The notes: a model not told the origin generated them from the letters alone. DNA of 64,000 bases from DASUXA01 sp036378155 (GCA_036378155.1 DASUXA010000044.1:79887-143886), one strand, 5' to 3'; positions 25,000 to 34,296 are shown, counted from the stretch's first letter. Translations and numbers: made by a program.

Positions 25000-26385
25000 A
25001 TGATCGCGACCTCGCCGTTCCCCGACGGTTTCCTGTGGGGAGCCGCCACCTCCGCCTTCCAGACCGAAGGGTCGCTGGACGCCGACGGGCGGGGCGAGTC
25101 GGTGTGGGACGTGTTCGCGCGACTGCCCGGCGCGATCGAGGGCGGCGGCAACGCCTCGGTCGCATGCGACTCGTACCGGCGCTGGTCGGAAGACATCGAC
25201 CTGCTCGCCCGGCTGTCGCTCAACGCGTACCGGTTCTCGATCGGCTGGTCCCGGGTGATGCCGCACGGTCGCCGTCGGGTCGAGAGCCGTGCGCTGGACC
25301 ACTACGAGCGGATCGTCGACGCGCTGCTCGCCCGAGGCATTGAGCCGGTACTGACGCTGAACCACTGGGACATGCCCCAGGCGCTGATGGCGGACGGTGG
25401 CTGGGCGGGACGCTCGACGGTCGACGCGTTCGTCGAGTACACCGATGCCGTCGCTGGTCGGCTCGCCGACCGGGTCCGCTGGTGGATCACCCAGAACGAA
25501 CCCTGGGTCGTGTCGCTGCTCGGATACCGGCTGGGCATCCACGCCCCCGGCGTGCGCGACCTCGCGGCGTCGGTCGCCGCCGGCCATCACATGATGCTCG
25601 CCCACGGCGTCGCCGCCGACCTGCTGCACACCCACGGCGTGACCGTGGGCGCGGCGCTCAACCTGCTGCCCTGCGTCGCCGCCAGCGACTCGGAGGCGGA
25701 CGCCCAGGCGGCGTGGGGCTCCGACGGGTACGTCAACCGCTGGTACCTCGACGTGCTGTCCGGTCGCGGGTACCCGGACGACATGCGGGAGCACTACGAG
25801 CGGGCGCTCGCCCGACCCCTCGACGTGATCCGGGACGGCGACGAAGCGGCGATCGGCGCACGCTCCGACTTCCTGGGCGTCAACTTCTACACCCGCCGGG
25901 TGGTCGCCGCCGCCCCGGTCAACGAGCGCCGACCGTTCCCGTGGGTGGTACTGCCGGGCAGCCCGGACGTGCCCCGCACCGACGAGGGTCGGGAGATCGT
26001 CCCGGAGGAGCTACGCGACCTGCTGGTCCGGATCCACCGGGAGTACGGGGTACCGGTCCTGATCACCGAGAACGGCGCGGTGTTCGGCGACGCCCCGGTG
26101 CACGACGGTCGCGTGCACGACGTACGCCGGCAGTCGTTCCTGGTCAGCCACGTGCAGGCGGTCGCCGACGCGATCCGGGTCGGTGCCGACGTGCGCGGGT
26201 ACTTCCACTGGTCGCTGCTGGACAACTTCGAATGGGCGCTCGGCTACCGACCCCGGTTCGGGCTGGTGTACGTCGACTACCGAACCGGGGAGCGGACCGT
26301 CAAGGACTCGGGTCGGCTGTACCGGGAGATCGCCCGCACCGGGACGATCCCCGCGGTACAGCCGGACGCGGAACCGTACGGCTGA
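25000..26385 (+). CDS. GH1 beta-glycosidase (second copy)
   Basis: 461 aa. GFLWGAATSAFQTEGS, acid/base in ITQNEPW (Glu167), nucleophile in LITENGA (Glu357), LLDNFEWALGY at the end. It is alike over its whole length to the GH1 at 8160, with long shared stretches such as LTLNHWDMP and AWGSDGYVNRWYL, so the two are paralogs with probably related substrates but under different regulators. It has no signal peptide. It appears to be transcribed as a leaderless message under operator C. Its stop is only 3 nt from the stop of the convergent GH38 gene. Confidence 0.94.
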   Translation: MIATSPFPDGFLWGAATSAFQTEGSLDADGRGESVWDVFARLPGAIEGGGNASVACDSYRRWSEDIDLLARLSLNAYRFSIGWSRVMPHGRRRVESRALDHYERIVDALLARGIEPVLTLNHWDMPQALMADGGWAGRSTVDAFVEYTDAVAGRLADRVRWWITQNEPWVVSLLGYRLGIHAPGVRDLAASVAAGHHMMLAHGVAADLLHTHGVTVGAALNLLPCVAASDSEADAQAAWGSDGYVNRWYLDVLSGRGYPDDMREHYERALARPLDVIRDGDEAAIGARSDFLGVNFYTRRVVAAAPVNERRPFPWVVLPGSPDVPRTDEGREIVPEELRDLLVRIHREYGVPVLITENGAVFGDAPVHDGRVHDVRRQSFLVSHVQAVADAIRVGADVRGYFHWSLLDNFEWALGYRPRFGLVYVDYRTGERTVKDSGRLYREIARTGTIPAVQPDAEPYG

Positions 26386-26388
26386 GCG

Positions 26389-29300
26389 TCAGCGGGCCGG
26401 GCGCAGCCGCAGGGTCACCACCTGGAACGGGGTCAGCGCCAGGTCGATCGCGTCGCCGTCCACCGTGACCGGGGTCAGCGCGGCGACCTCCGCGTCGTCG
26501 CGTTCCAGCAGGTCGACCACCCGCACCCGGGCGACCGGGAACGACGCCCGTACCCGGGTCCGCGCCCGCCCGCCGAGCGACTCGTACAGCCGGACGATCA
26601 CGTCGCCGGAACGGTCGTCGGCGAGCTTCACCGCTTCGACGATCACGTCCGGGTTCGACACCTCGACCAGCGGGGCGACCGGGCGGGCTCCGGTGACCCG
26701 GCGGGCCGGCAGGTTCGCCCGGTACCCCTCGCGCACCGCGTCGCCGATCTGCGATCCGCAGAGCAGCGCGTACCCGAACCGGTGCGTGCCCTGGTCGGTG
26801 TCCGGGTCGGGGTAGCGCGGACCGCGCAGCAGCGACAGCCGGACGGTGGTGGTACCGACGCCGACCGCGTCGCCGGGCGGTCGGCGGGTCACGTCGTGCC
26901 CGTACGTCCCGTCGTTGACCACCGCCACGCCGTACCCCGGCTCACCGACGTGCAGCCACCGGTGCGCGCAGATCTCGAACCGGGCGGCATCCCACGACGT
27001 GTTCGTGTGCGCCGCCCGCTGGATGTGCCCGAATTGGATCTCCGAACTGGAGTACGCGGCGTGCACGTCGACCGGGAAGGCGACCTTGAGCAGCGTCTCG
27101 CGTTCGTGCCAGTCCACTTCGGTTTCGAACCGCACCATTCGCTCGCCCGGCGCGAGCGCCACGGTCTGCCGGTACGTCGACTCGCCGTCCTTGCGCAGCA
27201 CCCGTACCAGGGCGCGCCGCTCGCCGTCCGTCTCGACTTCCAGCTTCACCACGTCGGTCAGGTCGCGACGGCGGTTGCGGTAGAAGTCGTCGATGTCCCA
27301 GGCGTCGAAGTTGTTCGGCGTGTCCGGGTGCAGTTGCAGCACGTTGGCGACCGTGCCCGGCGGCAGCACTTCGCGGTCGGCGACCAGATCGCGGATGGAG
27401 GTCAGGTTGCCGTCGTCGCCGACCCGCACCCGGAGCAGTCCGTTGTCCAGGACCACGCCGTCGGGACGCCGCTCGACCGAGACACCGGACGCCGTACCGG
27501 CGACTGTGACGCCGGACGCCTCGTCGGTACCGGCGACCGCCACGCCGAGCGCGGGTACGCCGTCGCGGGAGTGCGGCGCGGCGTTCGCGGTCAACGGTGC
27601 GTCACCGGGTCCGGTGAGCGCGGCGAGCGCGTCGGAGATGATCGCTTCCAGTCGTTGCGCCAGTTCGCCGTACCAGGCGCGCGCCTGCTTGTGTACCCAG
27701 GCGATCGAGCTGCCCGGCAGGATGTCGTGGAACTGCATGAGCAGGGTGCGCTGCCAGATGCTGTCGAGTTCGGCGTACGGGTAGGCGTACCCGGTGCGCA
27801 GCGCCGCCGTGGTCGCCCACAGTTCCGCCTCGCGCAGCAGGTGCTCGGTGCGACGGTTGCCGCGTTTCATCGCGGACTGGCTGGTGTACGTGCCCCGGTG
27901 GTATTCGAGGTACATTTCGCCGCTCCACACCGGAGCGTCCGGGTACTCCTCCTCGGCGGCGGCGAAGAACTCCGCCGGGGTCTGGATCGCGACCCTGGGC
28001 GAGCCTTCGAGGTCGGCGACCCGCCGGGCGATCTCGATCATTTCGCGGGTGGGTCCGCCGCCACCGTCGCCGTAGCCGAACGGCATCAGCGAGCGGGTGG
28101 ACCTGCCGTGCTCGTTGAAGTTGCGCACCCCGTACGCCAACTGCCGACCGGTCAGCTCGGAGCTGTACGTGTCGGACGGTGGGAAGTGGGTGAAGACCCG
28201 GCTCCCGTCGATGCCCTCCCACCAGAACGTGTGGTGCGGGAACCGGTTGGTCTGACTCCAGGACATCTTCTGGGTGAGGAACCAGCGGAACCCGGCGAGC
28301 CGGGCGAGCTGCGGCAACGCGGCGGAGTACCCGAAGGAGTCGGGCAGCCACACCTCGCGCGATTCGACCCCGAACTCCTCGGCGAAGAACCGCTTGCCCT
28401 GGGTGAACTGGCGCACCATGGACTCGCCGCCCGGCATGTTCGTGTCGGACTCCACCCACATGCCGCCGACCGGAATGAACTGTCCGGCACGCACCTTGTC
28501 GGCGATGCGCCGGTACACCTTCGGGTGGTGCTCACGCATCCACGCGTACTGCTGCGCGGACGAGCAGGCGAACACGAACTCGGGGTACTCGTCGGCGAGG
28601 GCGACCACGTTGGAGAAGGTCCGGGAGCATTTGCGGACGGTTTCACGTACCGGCCACAGCCACGCGGAGTCGATGTGGGCGTGACCGACGGCGGACACGC
28701 GGTGGGCGCTCGGTACTGCCGGGGACGCGAGCACCTTCGCCAGCCGGGCACGCGCCGCCGCCGCCCCGCCCGACACGTCGGAGACGTCGAGCTGGTCGAG
28801 CATGACCTCGAGCGCGCGGCGGATCTCGTGCCGGCGCGGGTCCGCCTCCGGCAGTTCCTTGGCAAGTTCGTGCAGCACCTTGACGTCGAGGACGAGGGCG
28901 TACACGTCCTCGTCGAGCACCGCGAGTTCGGCGCGGTCCAGCCGGTACAGCAGCGTGTCGGGCAGGGTGTCCGGGTCGCCCATCGGGGACACCGTCCCGT
29001 CGAATCGCGGGTTCGCCGCGGCTTCGACGTACACCTCGACCGTTTCGCCGCCCTCGGCGCGCGGCGAGACGGGCACGTACGCGGTGCGGGGCTCGATGCC
29101 CTTGATCGGCGTGCCGTCCGGCGTGTACGCCAGACCCTCCGACCGGAATCCCGGTCCCGCCTTCTCGAAGCCGAGGTCGACGAGCAGTTCGACGCGACCG
29201 CCGCGCATCCGGTGCGGTACCTCGCCGGTGAACCGGAACCAGGTGGTGCTCCACGCCCGTCCCCACGGCTGCCCCACCGGGAACGGGGTGTACGTGAGCG

Positions 29301-29448
29301 CAAGACCTTCGGCAGCAGGTACCGGTTCGCCCGGCAGGTGCGCCGCCTCCACCCGCACCGGTTCGGTGTCCCGGTACATCGCCGGGATGAGTCGCTGGTT
29401 GAGGGTGCGCTCGATGCGCTGGGTCAGATCGGACAGGGACCTGTGCAT
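26389..29448 (-). CDS. GH38 alpha-mannosidase (second copy, long form)
   Basis: 1019 aa. Residues about 1-245 are an N-terminal extension typical of the cytosolic/vacuolar alpha-mannosidase branch. The catalytic domain follows with VGHAHIDSAWLWPVRET (zinc ligands His258, Asp260), GGMWVESDTNMPGGES and VWLPDSFGYSAALPQL (nucleophile Asp370). LLMQFHDILPGSSI is in the helical domain and a long beta-sandwich half completes the family layout. This differs clearly from the 920-aa GH38 at 19895, so the two probably differ in linkage preference. No signal peptide. ATG 29448 has a weak GGAG upstream. The divergent promoter holds operator D. The stop lies 3 nt from the GH1 stop, leaving no room for a dedicated terminator. 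Confidence 0.94.
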   Translation of the reverse strand: MHRSLSDLTQRIERTLNQRLIPAMYRDTEPVRVEAAHLPGEPVPAAEGLALTYTPFPVGQPWGRAWSTTWFRFTGEVPHRMRGGRVELLVDLGFEKAGPGFRSEGLAYTPDGTPIKGIEPRTAYVPVSPRAEGGETVEVYVEAAANPRFDGTVSPMGDPDTLPDTLLYRLDRAELAVLDEDVYALVLDVKVLHELAKELPEADPRRHEIRRALEVMLDQLDVSDVSGGAAAARARLAKVLASPAVPSAHRVSAVGHAHIDSAWLWPVRETVRKCSRTFSNVVALADEYPEFVFACSSAQQYAWMREHHPKVYRRIADKVRAGQFIPVGGMWVESDTNMPGGESMVRQFTQGKRFFAEEFGVESREVWLPDSFGYSAALPQLARLAGFRWFLTQKMSWSQTNRFPHHTFWWEGIDGSRVFTHFPPSDTYSSELTGRQLAYGVRNFNEHGRSTRSLMPFGYGDGGGGPTREMIEIARRVADLEGSPRVAIQTPAEFFAAAEEEYPDAPVWSGEMYLEYHRGTYTSQSAMKRGNRRTEHLLREAELWATTAALRTGYAYPYAELDSIWQRTLLMQFHDILPGSSIAWVHKQARAWYGELAQRLEAIISDALAALTGPGDAPLTANAAPHSRDGVPALGVAVAGTDEASGVTVAGTASGVSVERRPDGVVLDNGLLRVRVGDDGNLTSIRDLVADREVLPPGTVANVLQLHPDTPNNFDAWDIDDFYRNRRRDLTDVVKLEVETDGERRALVRVLRKDGESTYRQTVALAPGERMVRFETEVDWHERETLLKVAFPVDVHAAYSSSEIQFGHIQRAAHTNTSWDAARFEICAHRWLHVGEPGYGVAVVNDGTYGHDVTRRPPGDAVGVGTTTVRLSLLRGPRYPDPDTDQGTHRFGYALLCGSQIGDAVREGYRANLPARRVTGARPVAPLVEVSNPDVIVEAVKLADDRSGDVIVRLYESLGGRARTRVRASFPVARVRVVDLLERDDAEVAALTPVTVDGDAIDLALTPFQVVTLRLRPAR

Positions 29449-29475
29449 GGGGGGCTCCGGGGGGAGTGAGCCGTC

Positions 29476-29489
29476 TGGGAACGTACCCA
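29476..29489. promoter_or_regulatory. LacI-type operator D (GH38 / toroid-protein promoter)
   Basis: TGGGAACGTACCCA, near-perfect palindrome with one mismatched pair and a central CG. It lies 28 bp upstream of the leftward GH38 start codon. Read leftward, it includes TACGTT, a possible minus-10. Confidence 0.62.
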
Positions 29490-29589
29490 CACGCAACCAC
29501 ACCGCTTCAAGCGGGTCAAGGTCGCCGCCGTCGCCCGACGGTCGCGCGGCGTCGCGCCCCGGCGCGCGCCGACCGTCCCGGACTCCCGG

Positions 29590-29595
29590 TAGGTT
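29590..29595 (+). promoter_or_regulatory. minus-10 of leaderless transcript
   Basis: TAGGTT, then 8 nt, then ATG 29604; no Shine-Dalgarno sequence. Confidence 0.5.
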
Positions 29596-29603
29596 GCCTC
29601 GTC

Positions 29604-31553
29604 ATGGACGGCGCGGCGCTGTACAACCGGAACGGCGACCTGGTCGGTCGGGCACCTGCCGGGATCGAGGTGATCGCCGGCGACGGCGCGGTCGACCCGG
29701 CTGCCTTCGTCGCCACGATGACCTGGTCGCCGCCGTCGCCCGCCGGTCGCCGGGACGTCCGCCTCGCCGTCGAGTACCGGGGTGAGCACCAGGTCGACGC
29801 CTCGGTCCGGGTGCGCGCCGAGCTGGTCGCCGGAGCCGGACAACCCTGGTGGCTGGTACCGGGAGCCTTCTACGGCGAGAACCGCCCCGCGCAGTGCACG
29901 CGGATCTTCCCCCGGTTCGCGATCGGGGCGGACGACCCGGACGGCATGGTCAGCGACCACTGGGAGTTCCGTGCCGACCGGGCGGCGACCCCGGCAGTGT
30001 TCGGCTGGGCCGGTCCGGGCGGTGTCGCCCTGGTGGCGAGCGAGACCACGGCGGTCGGCATGACCGGGCTCGGGTTCGGGCACGACCCGGCGACCGGGCA
30101 GGGGTACCTGCACCTGACGTTCCCGTTCCGCGAGGCGCCGGTCAGCTACGACGGGTCGGACCGACCGGTACCGCCGGAGACCAGCGCGTACACCTGGCGA
30201 CCCGGCGAGCGGATCGAGATCGGGTTCGGACTGTACGCCCTGGGCGTCGACCGGCACGGCTACGCGCCGGTGCTCCGTGAGGAGCACCGGCGGCACAAGG
30301 CGACCGCGCCGCTGCGACCCTGGGTCGAGGTACCCGAGGCGGCGGCGCTCGCCGCCGAGGGGCTGCGCCGCTGGCACTACGCCGAGCCGGGGGTACTGCT
30401 GGAGACGGTGGGCTTCGACCGGGGTGTCAGCGGGCAGGACGGGCTGCCGGTCGACCGGCAGGCGATGCACGTCGGCTGGGTGAGCGGCATCCCCTGGGCG
30501 TACGCGCTGCTCCGGCACGGCAGGCGGGTGTCCGACCCGGATCACGTCGAGGCGGCGACCCGGGTCATCGACTTCATCTGCGCCAACCTCGCCCCGTCCG
30601 GCACGTTCTGGGGCACCTGGTACCGCTCGCGCGGCTGGGCGCAGTCCTGGTCGCCGGTCAGACACAGCCTGCATGCGCGCACTCTCGCCGAGGCGACGCA
30701 GTTCCTGGTACGCGCCCTGGAACTCGGCGACGACCTGCGCCGCGCGAAGCCGGACTGGATCGCGGCGGTCCGCTCGAACCTCGACGCGGTGACCGCGCGG
30801 CAGCGTGCCGACGGCAACCTCGGCGCGACGCACCACGCGTTGACCGGCGAGGTGCTGTCCTGGTCCGGGTGCGCCGGGCTCGCCTGGGTCGGTGCGCTGG
30901 CGGAAGCCGAACGCTGGGACGGTCCGGACGGGGCGGGCGGACGGTACCTGGCTGCGGCGGTCCGCGCCGGCGACTACTACGCGTCGTTCGTCCACGACGA
31001 GTTCCTGCACGGCGCGCCGGAGGACGTCGACCTCGCGCCGACGTCGGAGGACGGTTACGTCGCCGTGATGGCGTACTTCGCGCTGTACCGCCGCACCGGC
31101 GAGGCGCGCTGGCTGGACCTGGCACGCCGTGCGGCGGACTGGATGTTGACGTTCCGGTACACGTACAACACCACGTTCCCGCCCGGCACCCTGCTGGACG
31201 TGTACCGGTTCGCCACCCGTGGCGCGGACAACGCCTCGCCGTCGAACCAGCATCTGCACGCGTACGGGCTGATCTGCACCGCCGAACTGGCGGAACTGTC
31301 CGCGGCGTGCGGCGACGAGCACTACGTCGCACGGGCGCGCGAGGCGCTCGCCTGTTTCAGGCAGTTCGTGGCGCGCTTCGACGGGGATTTCAACGCGTAC
31401 CGGGGCATGGTGACCGAGCGCTACTACCAGACCGCGTGTTTCCAGCCGAAGGGCATGCTGCTGACGCTGTCCCACGCGTGGAGCGTGGGCGTGCTGCTGC
31501 TGGGCTGCGAACAGGCGCTCGCCGACCCGGCGCTGCTCGTCGCGCCGGACTAG
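29604..31553 (+). CDS. alpha-toroid glycosidase-like protein of unassigned family
   Basis: 649 aa. Residues about 1-230 look like a beta-sandwich (many short beta-rich stretches, e.g. PGERIEIGFGLYALGV). The remainder has the repeating amphipathic helices of an (alpha/alpha)6 six-hairpin glycosidase: AMHVGWVSGIPWAYALLRHG, FWGTWYRSRGWAQSW, LAWVGALAEAERW, EDGYVAVMAYFALYRRTGE, FRYTYNTTFPPGTLL and ASPSNQHLHAYGLICTAELA. Aromatic and acidic residues in the loops fit a sugar-binding cavity. I cannot place it in a numbered GH family; catalytic residues are not obvious. It is divergent from GH38 and converges on the DUF5054-like gene with overlapping stop codons. No signal peptide. Confidence 0.7.
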   Translation: MDGAALYNRNGDLVGRAPAGIEVIAGDGAVDPAAFVATMTWSPPSPAGRRDVRLAVEYRGEHQVDASVRVRAELVAGAGQPWWLVPGAFYGENRPAQCTRIFPRFAIGADDPDGMVSDHWEFRADRAATPAVFGWAGPGGVALVASETTAVGMTGLGFGHDPATGQGYLHLTFPFREAPVSYDGSDRPVPPETSAYTWRPGERIEIGFGLYALGVDRHGYAPVLREEHRRHKATAPLRPWVEVPEAAALAAEGLRRWHYAEPGVLLETVGFDRGVSGQDGLPVDRQAMHVGWVSGIPWAYALLRHGRRVSDPDHVEAATRVIDFICANLAPSGTFWGTWYRSRGWAQSWSPVRHSLHARTLAEATQFLVRALELGDDLRRAKPDWIAAVRSNLDAVTARQRADGNLGATHHALTGEVLSWSGCAGLAWVGALAEAERWDGPDGAGGRYLAAAVRAGDYYASFVHDEFLHGAPEDVDLAPTSEDGYVAVMAYFALYRRTGEARWLDLARRAADWMLTFRYTYNTTFPPGTLLDVYRFATRGADNASPSNQHLHAYGLICTAELAELSAACGDEHYVARAREALACFRQFVARFDGDFNAYRGMVTERYYQTACFQPKGMLLTLSHAWSVGVLLLGCEQALADPALLVAPD

Positions 31554-34060
31554 GAGGTCCGGCGCAGCACCACGTCCGCCACGCCGTACCCGTCGACGAC
31601 CACCGGTCCGCCGCCGGTCACGCCCGGACCGTCCCAGTCGACCGTCGCCCGTACCGGTGAGCCGCCGAGGTTGCGCAGCCGTACCCGTACCGCCCCGCCG
31701 CCGATCGGGCGGACCTCGGCGAGCAGCCGGTCCGCCGGTTCGACCCGCAGCCCGCTGTGTCCGGCGGGCACGACCGGACCGATGTACTGCCGAGCCTGCA
31801 GCGGTTCCAGCAGGTCACGGCCGTACAGCCGCACCTGCTCTGCCGTCACCGGGGTGCCGGTCGGGGCGAAGCGGTACCGGTACCGCCGGGTCCCGTCCTG
31901 GCTCGCCTGGAAGTTGGTGAAGTGCAGGTTGTTCATCAGCCAGCTGTTCACGTGTCCACCGTCGACGGCGAGGTGCCGCGCCCAGCGACCGGTGTGGAAG
32001 CCGCCGACCTGGACCAGGGGGGCGTCGAAGCTGCCCCACAGCATCCCGTGCGAGTCGTTGGTGACGCCGACGGCGTGCTGGATCGAGTACCAGTCCTTGC
32101 TGGTGTCCGGCAGTTGCCCGGTCTCCGCCGGGTACACCGCGCCGGCTGTCTCGAGCAGGAAATGCGGGTCGGCGACCGCGAACGGGAACGCGACGAACAC
32201 GCTCTCCGGCTCCCACCGCGCCGGCTTGACCAGGTCGACGTCGAGGTCGATCAGGTCGAGGTCCCGGTACAGGGTCAGCGCGGCGGTCGCGGTCGGCAGT
32301 CCGGGCGGGGTGACCCGCCAGGTGATCGTGGCGAGGTCGGACGACTCGGTGATCGTCGGCTCCTCGTCGCCGGGGGCGTACACCCGCTCGAAGTCCGGCC
32401 CCGGGAAGTCGGGATGGAAGTCCTTCGGCTGGTTGACCACCATCGGGTGGTCGCAGCCCTCGGGGATCAGCTCCAGCACGACAGCCCCGAGACCGTGCCC
32501 GCAGCCCTGGTCGACGAGTTCCCGACCGTCGCGCAGGTCGACCAGCGACACCACGCCGCCGCGCGTCGGGTCGACGGTCGCCCGGTACCGTCCCTTGACG
32601 ATCTCGCGCCCGGCGCGGGTGCGCACCGGTTCGGGCAGCGGCAGCAGCGCCACGCCGAAGGCGGGCGCCTGGGCGACGGTACGGGCGTGACGCGCCCCGT
32701 CGATCTCGACGTGCACCGGTTCGACGCGGTCGCGTCCGGTCGGGTTGACCACGAGGATGCCGCGCCGCTCGTCCGCCGTGGCGCCCGCCTGGCGCCCGGC
32801 ACCGGGTCTGTCCGCGCCGCTCGCCCCGCTCGCGGCGAGCCGGTACATGCCTTCGATCGCCAGGTCGCGGGCCAGGTCGTACGCCTGGTACGCAAAGGCT
32901 GCCTTGGCGTTGGCGTGCGAGTGGCTGAACGTCGAGTGCGGTCGCCGGTACGTCTCCCAGGAGCCCCAGGTGTGCTCGGCGTACAGCAGCAGGTCCTCGT
33001 CGACCCGATCGAGGTCGGTCAGCAGTTCGGGTTCGGACCGCAGCCGGACCGGACCTCGGCGGTACCCGATGACCTGCGCGCGCGCCGGTTCGCCGTCGCC
33101 GCGCAGCAGCGCCAGTCCCAGGCTGGTCTGCGCGGCTCGGGCGAACGAGCGCGCCTCGCGGTACACCGCGACCTCGCGGGCGGTCGACCCGTGACCGTGC
33201 GACCACCAGTCGGACCATTCGCCCCGTACCACCGGGATGTCGGCCCGCCTCGCCTGCGGTTCCAGCCGGTCGAGGGCGTCGTCGATGGTGGCGGTGCGCA
33301 TCGGCAGGTCGGGGTGTACCGCGTTCCAGTGCCGTACCACGTCGAGGAACAACGCGGTGGGCCACCGGTTGTCGTTGGCGGCGTGGACCACCGCGAGGTC
33401 GTACGGGTAGTCGGCGCGGGCGTCGAGTCGCTTGACGAAGTCGGCGATGTGCCGCTCGGCGGCGAGGACGTCGCCGTCGATGATGCCCCATTCCTCGCCG
33501 ACGCCGTAGTGGGTGGACAGCCAGACGAAGACGCGCGCTCCGCTCGGTCCTTCCCACCAGAAGCCGGTCGGTTGCTGGTACGGCGCCCGGCCGTGGTCCG
33601 GGTTCAGCGCCATCACCAGCCTGGACAGTCCGGCTCGACGCATCGCGTCGACGGTGCCCCAGGCGAGGCCGTTCACGTCGCCGTGCTGTTCGGTTCGCAC
33701 CCGCAGCCCGGCTGCCCGCAGCGTACCGATCGACTGGTACGCCACGTCGAATTCCGCGTCCGACGGCAACTGGGTCATGTTGAGGTACCCGCCGGTGACC
33801 GCGATCCGGTCGGTGTCGGCAAGCCGGCGTAGCCGCTCCACGTCGGACGGTTCGGCGTCGGCGAGGTAGCGCAGCACCGGGCGGGACACCTCGAAGGTCC
33901 ACCGGAACTGGTCGGGGCCGGGCGCCGGGTGTGCGTCGGCGAGCCGGAGGACTTCGGGGACGATCCGCCGGTGCAGCCCGTCGACGATCCGCGGGCTGTT
34001 GGTGTAACCGAGATCGTGGTGGGTATGAGGGACCAGCACGACCTCACGTATGGGCGCCAT
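31550..34060 (-). CDS. divergent GH38-superfamily protein (DUF5054-like)
   Basis: 836 aa. It starts with REVVLVPHTHHDLGYTNSP, a GH38-type zinc motif (His12/His14, Asp16). A later RTEQHGDVNGLAWGTVDAM places Asp128 where GH38 enzymes carry the nucleophile. Downstream are FWWEGPSGARVFVWLSTHYG and LYAEHTWGSWETYRRPHS, then a long beta-sandwich half. The overall layout is like GH38 but the usual WLWP motif is missing, pointing to the DUF5054 group next to GH38. Activity is not established; an unusual alpha-mannoside or related glycoside is likely. No signal peptide. A GAGGACGG ribosome site precedes ATG 34060 and operator E covers its promoter. Its TAG stop overlaps the stop of the convergent gene (CTAG). 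Confidence 0.78.
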   Translation of the reverse strand: MAPIREVVLVPHTHHDLGYTNSPRIVDGLHRRIVPEVLRLADAHPAPGPDQFRWTFEVSRPVLRYLADAEPSDVERLRRLADTDRIAVTGGYLNMTQLPSDAEFDVAYQSIGTLRAAGLRVRTEQHGDVNGLAWGTVDAMRRAGLSRLVMALNPDHGRAPYQQPTGFWWEGPSGARVFVWLSTHYGVGEEWGIIDGDVLAAERHIADFVKRLDARADYPYDLAVVHAANDNRWPTALFLDVVRHWNAVHPDLPMRTATIDDALDRLEPQARRADIPVVRGEWSDWWSHGHGSTAREVAVYREARSFARAAQTSLGLALLRGDGEPARAQVIGYRRGPVRLRSEPELLTDLDRVDEDLLLYAEHTWGSWETYRRPHSTFSHSHANAKAAFAYQAYDLARDLAIEGMYRLAASGASGADRPGAGRQAGATADERRGILVVNPTGRDRVEPVHVEIDGARHARTVAQAPAFGVALLPLPEPVRTRAGREIVKGRYRATVDPTRGGVVSLVDLRDGRELVDQGCGHGLGAVVLELIPEGCDHPMVVNQPKDFHPDFPGPDFERVYAPGDEEPTITESSDLATITWRVTPPGLPTATAALTLYRDLDLIDLDVDLVKPARWEPESVFVAFPFAVADPHFLLETAGAVYPAETGQLPDTSKDWYSIQHAVGVTNDSHGMLWGSFDAPLVQVGGFHTGRWARHLAVDGGHVNSWLMNNLHFTNFQASQDGTRRYRYRFAPTGTPVTAEQVRLYGRDLLEPLQARQYIGPVVPAGHSGLRVEPADRLLAEVRPIGGGAVRVRLRNLGGSPVRATVDWDGPGVTGGGPVVVDGYGVADVVLRRTS

Positions 34061-34296
34061 CCGCCGTCCTCACTGTGTGGCATCGTTGCCATACATATCT
34101 AAGCGCTCACCCGGCGTCATGGCAAGCTCGAAAATGCGCGCTGACCTGCGGAAATGTGTACGTCCCGGACGCGCCTCTTGTGTGCGAGTTCACATTCCGC
34201 TACGTTCCCGTGTGGTAAGGATTCCAGGTCCATTTGCGCCGTACCGAGTGGTCGGCGAAGATGCGGTTCCATCACGCCGTCGAAGGGGACAGCCAC
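34061..34296. promoter_or_regulatory. divergent promoter region of GH38-like gene and ABC importer
   Basis: 236 bp, noticeably richer in A/T than its surroundings. Leftward signals are TAGATATGT near 34095-34103 and operator E. Rightward, TTCACA at 34189-34194 and a TGGTAAGG stretch 18 bp later form a plausible promoter with the ACGTTCCC half-site between them, leaving a leader of roughly 75 nt. Confidence 0.45.
34078..34091. promoter_or_regulatory. LacI-type operator E (GH38-like / ABC importer promoter)
   Basis: TGGCATCGTTGCCA, central CG, with matching flanks: TGTG before and TACA after extend the symmetry to 22 bp with two mismatched pairs. It lies 17 bp upstream of the leftward start codon. 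On the importer side, ACGTTCCC at 34202-34209 is an additional half-site. Confidence 0.58.

Noticed and set aside
34234..34296. N-terminal extension of the binding protein from the earlier start
   Set aside because: It would put 21 residues in front of a perfect lipoprotein signal peptide; ATG 34297 has a ribosome site.
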